Assembly (NCBI GenBank): GCA_905206345.1
Contig: CAJLGW010000072.1
Location: 1 to 8,473 of the forward strand
Direction: 5' to 3'
From: an uncultured Sutterella sp.
Lineage (GTDB): Bacteria > Pseudomonadota > Gammaproteobacteria > Burkholderiales > Burkholderiaceae_F
Length of the DNA: 8,473 bases
Translations under genes and position numbers: made by a program
The notes under the pieces: generated by a model
The model's database searches: none
Seen by the model: only the letters and a program-made list of their open reading frames with translations
What the model was told of the DNA's origin: nothing
In this document: positions 5,745 through 8,473 of the stretch, piece after piece
Layout of the letters: the number at the start of each line of letters is the position of its first letter
Numbering within the stretch: position 1 is the stretch's first letter

Positions 5745-6583
5745 TTTACCCTTCCCCAACGATTATCTAACCCATTCTCTAAATAAATATGTACAGGTTC
5801 GACTCTAAAAGCCTCAGCATGTGTGCTACCGGTAAACAAACCGTAGAAATTATTAAGTGAAATCACTCTGCTGAGGAGACTTAAGGGATCTTGGCTCCTC
5901 GAACTATACAACTTTAATGCCTCTCTCTTATTAAGAATCACAGAAGAAATATCTTCAAAGTAGTTAGGATTGGTTACTGTTCCCCATACACCATAAAAAA
6001 CAATTTTCAAATTACATTTATGATTACTATCGAGTAATAATTTAGGGAGTAAAAAGTGGGTTATGAATTGATGTTCCCTGTGCCCATCATTTCGATCAGG
6101 AACAAAAATCAAGTCATATTTAGAAAAATCAATTGTTTTCTTATAAGTGTCCAAATTTGACATCATTTGGTCAAAGTGAGGAATATCACCATAAATTTTC
6201 CAAATTTTTCTTGAGTTTACACCTAGATAATCCATACAATCATTAAATTCTTTGATTCTTATATCCGCGATGGACTCGAAAGAAAGGTGATCGCTAGCTC
6301 GTTTGAAACCGGAAGAGTTTAAGCAGTAGCAATCTATATTTTTGGGGTATTTAGCCATTACACCCCCCAAACCGATAGCTTCATCATCAGGATGAGGAGC
6401 GATCACTAAAGCTTTGGTATTTTTTTGAATAAGAGTATCTTTCCTCGCAAATTCCTCTACAAGACTATCTGTTAGCTTCAAATAACTCCCACAAATATCC
6501 GCTAAGGAATTCCTAATATTCTTTCTTGCTGCACGGCGTAACTTTCTAAAGGGAATAAGGGATGTAAGCAATTTAATTAGCAT
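5741..6583 (-). CDS. PIG-L/LmbE-family zinc-dependent deacetylase
   Basis: A 280-aa protein of the PIG-L (GlcNAc-PI de-N-acetylase, LmbE-like) family. APHPDDEAIG at 62-71 is the signature; by analogy with MshB, H64 and D67 are zinc ligands and D66 the catalytic base. DGHREH at 166-171 supplies H168 and the third zinc ligand H171. All key residues are present. The family removes N-acetyl groups from GlcNAc-type sugars. In a polysaccharide operon the substrate is probably an N-acetylated sugar of the repeat unit, as nucleotide, lipid-linked or polymer form. The first 27 residues are basic and partly hydrophobic but not a convincing signal peptide, so cytosolic or membrane-associated action is likely. 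The ATG at 6583 overlaps the upstream gene's stop by 7 nt, with AAGGAAGG seven bases upstream. Confidence 0.85.
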   Translation of the reverse strand: MLIKLLTSLIPFRKLRRAARKNIRNSLADICGSYLKLTDSLVEEFARKDTLIQKNTKALVIAPHPDDEAIGLGGVMAKYPKNIDCYCLNSSGFKRASDHLSFESIADIRIKEFNDCMDYLGVNSRKIWKIYGDIPHFDQMMSNLDTYKKTIDFSKYDLIFVPDRNDGHREHQFITHFLLPKLLLDSNHKCNLKIVFYGVWGTVTNPNYFEDISSVILNKREALKLYSSRSQDPLSLLSRVISLNNFYGLFTGSTHAEAFRVEPVHIYLENGLDNRWGRVK

Positions 6584-7386
6584 TTAAGCACCTTCCTTAA
6601 CAAATTAGACAAAGCAACATCTTGTTTCAAAAACTCTTTTTCAGTCATCTTTCGAAAGTGTTCAGGTGTCCAAGAATTATGTAACAATAAAATTCCTGCA
6701 GACTGATTAAAAACCTTTTTCCAATCAGTATTGTTGCTGAAGTAGAACTTCGTATAGGCTGCTATTGTGTCGATCTGATTAAAAACAACTCTTTCAGGTA
6801 GAGCAAACAGAGCATCCGCATCTAAAACATTAAGCTCATTGAGGTTCATTGTTTTAGACAATGGATCAATGATTGAATTGACACAGTAATCCCAGTTCTC
6901 AGCTTTTTTCCAATCCGTTCGGTGTAATTTTCGTAAAAGCCAATTGTTTTTTAGTTTTTTATATTTTCTTATCCTGTCAGGTAATTCCTCATACCATTTT
7001 TGAATAAAAGCCGTATATGGCTTTGATGCGTATATAAACGCACCATAGAGAGCACCATCGGTTTTTGGTCTGCCAATCATAACGACATTGGAGTCTTTGC
7101 AATAGCAGTCGAAAAATTCAGGTTTTATAATAATTGTGTCAGTATCTAACCAAATACCTCCATGTTTGCGTAAAACTGCAGCTCTAATGGCGTCAGATTG
7201 TTTCGCCAAACTCATTTCCTTAAACAAAATTTCATTGTAGGTATCAGAGTCTAAATACGTTCTTAAATTTGAGTAATCCAAGATAACAATCTCTGATTCC
7301 GGTAGATTCACTTTCCAGGTCTTCATACATAGACTGATATAGCCAGGAATTGATGACCTAGGCTCCCAAAATGTGAAGATTTTCAT
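6577..7386 (-). CDS. GT32-like glycosyltransferase with DXD motif (capsular polysaccharide type)
   Basis: A 269-aa protein with the form of a GT-A glycosyltransferase of the 'sugar-binding DXD' / capsular polysaccharide synthesis group (GT32). It opens with a short beta-strand ending in FWEP. Residues 58-84 read MSLAKQSDAIRAAVLRKHGG, then IWLDTD, the family hallmark; D81 and D83 would bind the metal and sugar nucleotide. HNSW near the C-terminus matches the conserved late H..W element. No membrane segment is visible, so it is a cytosolic enzyme at the inner membrane face. It probably adds one sugar, typically Gal or a related hexose in this family, to a lipid-linked repeat unit; donor and acceptor cannot be read. 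The ATG at 7386 has GGAG nearby, 3 nt after the previous stop. Confidence 0.85.
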   Translation of the reverse strand: MKIFTFWEPRSSIPGYISLCMKTWKVNLPESEIVILDYSNLRTYLDSDTYNEILFKEMSLAKQSDAIRAAVLRKHGGIWLDTDTIIIKPEFFDCYCKDSNVVMIGRPKTDGALYGAFIYASKPYTAFIQKWYEELPDRIRKYKKLKNNWLLRKLHRTDWKKAENWDYCVNSIIDPLSKTMNLNELNVLDADALFALPERVVFNQIDTIAAYTKFYFSNNTDWKKVFNQSAGILLLHNSWTPEHFRKMTEKEFLKQDVALSNLLRKVLKC

Positions 7387-7389
7387 AAA

Positions 7390-8250
7390 TTACTCCGCTA
7401 AATACATTTCTAATGATTCTTGCAGTTTATTTTGGATGGCAAGAACCTCCTCAAAACTGACGTTGTAATTTTGGTCAACTTTCTTTAAATCATTCATAAT
7501 CCTGCAAAGATCATTGCTCTCCAGCACTAACCTCTGTCCGGATTTGAATACCGAGTAATAATCCATATATTTAAAATCACCTCCAACGATTTGATTTGAC
7601 AAAATCATACGAGCATTTGGGATATTCAAAGAATCTGCAACAATCAATCCATGCAACGAGCTAGAAACAATCCGATTGCATTTTGCAATTTCCGTTATTA
7701 CATTTTCTGGTGAGTTCTGCACGTCTATGATATTGACGTCATTATTGCCTCGAAATACATCTAGTATCTTTAAGTCTTTGTCAACATAATGAGGAATAAC
7801 ACCTAGAGAATACTCTTTTTGGACGTCCGAACAGTCATAAATTAAGTTTGATAATAATCCCGGATCTCCTAGTGAATTGCTTAGAAATTGTATTCCACCT
7901 CTCTGACTTTGATTCTTCAATATCGAGAGTGTCAATTTTCCGCGCAAAGCATAGATATTTAACTTTCGAGTTAAAACTGGCTTTGTGATAGGAGAAATAA
8001 GACCGCTTCCCCAGACGTTCACTGTTTCATGTAAAAAACGGAGTCCAGACATTGTCAAAAGACTTCGCCGAGATGACCATAGCAATTGGAGGATGCTTCC
8101 TACGAACATTGCATTGCATTCTTTATGGCTGACATACTGAACTTGTTTATTTCGTTGAGAAAGATACTTCTCCGCAAGAAGAACGTTTAACAAATCCCCA
8201 AAATTTAAGACATCGTCAAAAATAAATAATTTAACCGACTTTGTTGACAT
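7390..8250 (-). CDS. Polysaccharide pyruvyl transferase family protein
   Basis: A 286-aa protein of the polysaccharide pyruvyl transferase family (PS_pyruv_trans; WcaK/CsaB/GumL-like). Visible motifs in order: NFGD at 16-19, VWGSG at 79-83, ALRG at 101-104, LGDPG at 127-131, PHY at 153-155, SSSLHGLIVADSL at 196-208 (conserved His199 region) and GGDFKYMDYYS at 223-233. Members transfer pyruvate from phosphoenolpyruvate to a sugar as a ketal, giving surface polymers negative charge. Length is slightly short for the family, but all core motifs are present. AGGA lies six bases before the ATG at 8250. This is the first gene of the operon in view. An IS5-like element begins 20 bp upstream, so the native promoter and any earlier genes are cut away. 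Confidence 0.88.
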   Translation of the reverse strand: MSTKSVKLFIFDDVLNFGDLLNVLLAEKYLSQRNKQVQYVSHKECNAMFVGSILQLLWSSRRSLLTMSGLRFLHETVNVWGSGLISPITKPVLTRKLNIYALRGKLTLSILKNQSQRGGIQFLSNSLGDPGLLSNLIYDCSDVQKEYSLGVIPHYVDKDLKILDVFRGNNDVNIIDVQNSPENVITEIAKCNRIVSSSLHGLIVADSLNIPNARMILSNQIVGGDFKYMDYYSVFKSGQRLVLESNDLCRIMNDLKKVDQNYNVSFEEVLAIQNKLQESLEMYLAE

Positions 8251-8320
8251 AACGCATCCTTTGACTTTAGGGGACTTCTAAAAATTAGAAAGGCATAAAA
8301 AGAGAATGGATTCAATTGGT

Positions 8321-8326
8321 TATAAT
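8321..8326 (+). promoter_or_regulatory. Possible -10 box for the IS5-like transposase
   Basis: TATAAT is a perfect -10 hexamer 36 nt before the transposase ATG. The bases at the expected -35 position (AAAAGA around 8298-8303) do not resemble TTGACA, so the promoter would be weak or activator-dependent. Confidence 0.3.
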
Positions 8327-8362
8327 TGAAATTAGCACAAATCAACTACCAAAAGAATCCAT

Positions 8363-8473
8363 ATGGCTACATTCTACCAAACTCCGAGTCAACAAATTGA
8401 CGTTTTTGCTGATTTATCGTTTAACGAAGCGATTTCTCAACTCGGCGATCCCTTGCAACACCTTGAAAAGAGT
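8363..8473 (+). CDS. IS5-family transposase, N-terminus (partial)
   Basis: 37 codons run to the window edge. The segment FADLSFNEAI, then GDPLQHLEKS, matches the N-terminal form of IS5-group DDE transposases ('F......A......G.PL..LDK.IDW..F'), the DUF772-like N-terminal domain. The catalytic residues would lie beyond the window. The ATG has only a weak purine stretch (AAAAGAA) upstream, common for transposases. It is transcribed divergently from the polysaccharide operon. The family call is fairly firm; subgroup and intactness cannot be judged. Confidence 0.65.
   Translation, partial: MATFYQTPSQQIDVFADLSFNEAISQLGDPLQHLEKS

Larger units (their letters stand above)
8271..8473 (+). mobile_element. 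IS5-family element, left end (continues past window)
   Basis: Low-complexity non-coding DNA starting GGGACTTC at 8271 precedes a transposase start at 8363. The preceding TTAG (8267-8270) fits the YTAR target of IS5-subgroup elements and would be the left target duplication. TTCTAA-AAA-TTAGAA at 8276-8290 is a small palindrome inside the presumed terminal repeat. The right end is outside the window, so the inverted repeat cannot be confirmed. Confidence 0.55.

Overview
The window looks like bacterial, probably Gram-negative, accessory DNA. The support is an IS66-type element with tnpA-tnpB-tnpC, remnants of IS1634-, IS3-, IS21- and IS5-like elements, a bacterial group II intron remnant, and a surface-polysaccharide gene block. 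No core gene allows a genus call; a proteobacterium is my best guess. No complete undescribed defence or regulatory system is visible.

Layout. Positions 43-906 (+) hold the C-terminal half of an IS1634-type transposase. From 925 to about 1173 (-) lies the 3' end of a group II intron: the maturase C-terminus followed by RNA domains V and VI. It runs into the left end of an IS3-family element (about 1174-1324), with inverted repeat and the start of orfA. That is broken by five repeats about 22 bp apart (about 1318-1459) that resemble an IS21-family end. A near-complete IS66 element (1460-4684, 17-bp inverted repeats) is inserted at the edge of those repeats. It encodes TnpC (694 aa), TnpB (116 aa) and a TnpA broken by a frameshift, and its tnpC is followed by a strong terminator.

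After a short spacer with a GC-rich hairpin (4752-4778) comes a visibly AT-richer block of four genes, all on the minus strand. In transcription order they encode a polysaccharide pyruvyl transferase, a DXD-type (GT32-like) glycosyltransferase, a PIG-L/LmbE deacetylase and a CelD/BioF2-type acyltransferase. They are spaced by 3 nt or overlap by 4-7 nt, so they are one operon. Together they would add a sugar, remove an acetyl group, re-acylate and add a pyruvate ketal to a capsule, O-antigen or exopolysaccharide repeat unit.

The operon's upstream side is cut by an IS5-like element that begins about 20 bp before the first gene (8271 onward, + strand) and runs out of the window. The polysaccharide genes are therefore an island fragment bracketed by insertion sequences, and their original promoter is not in view.
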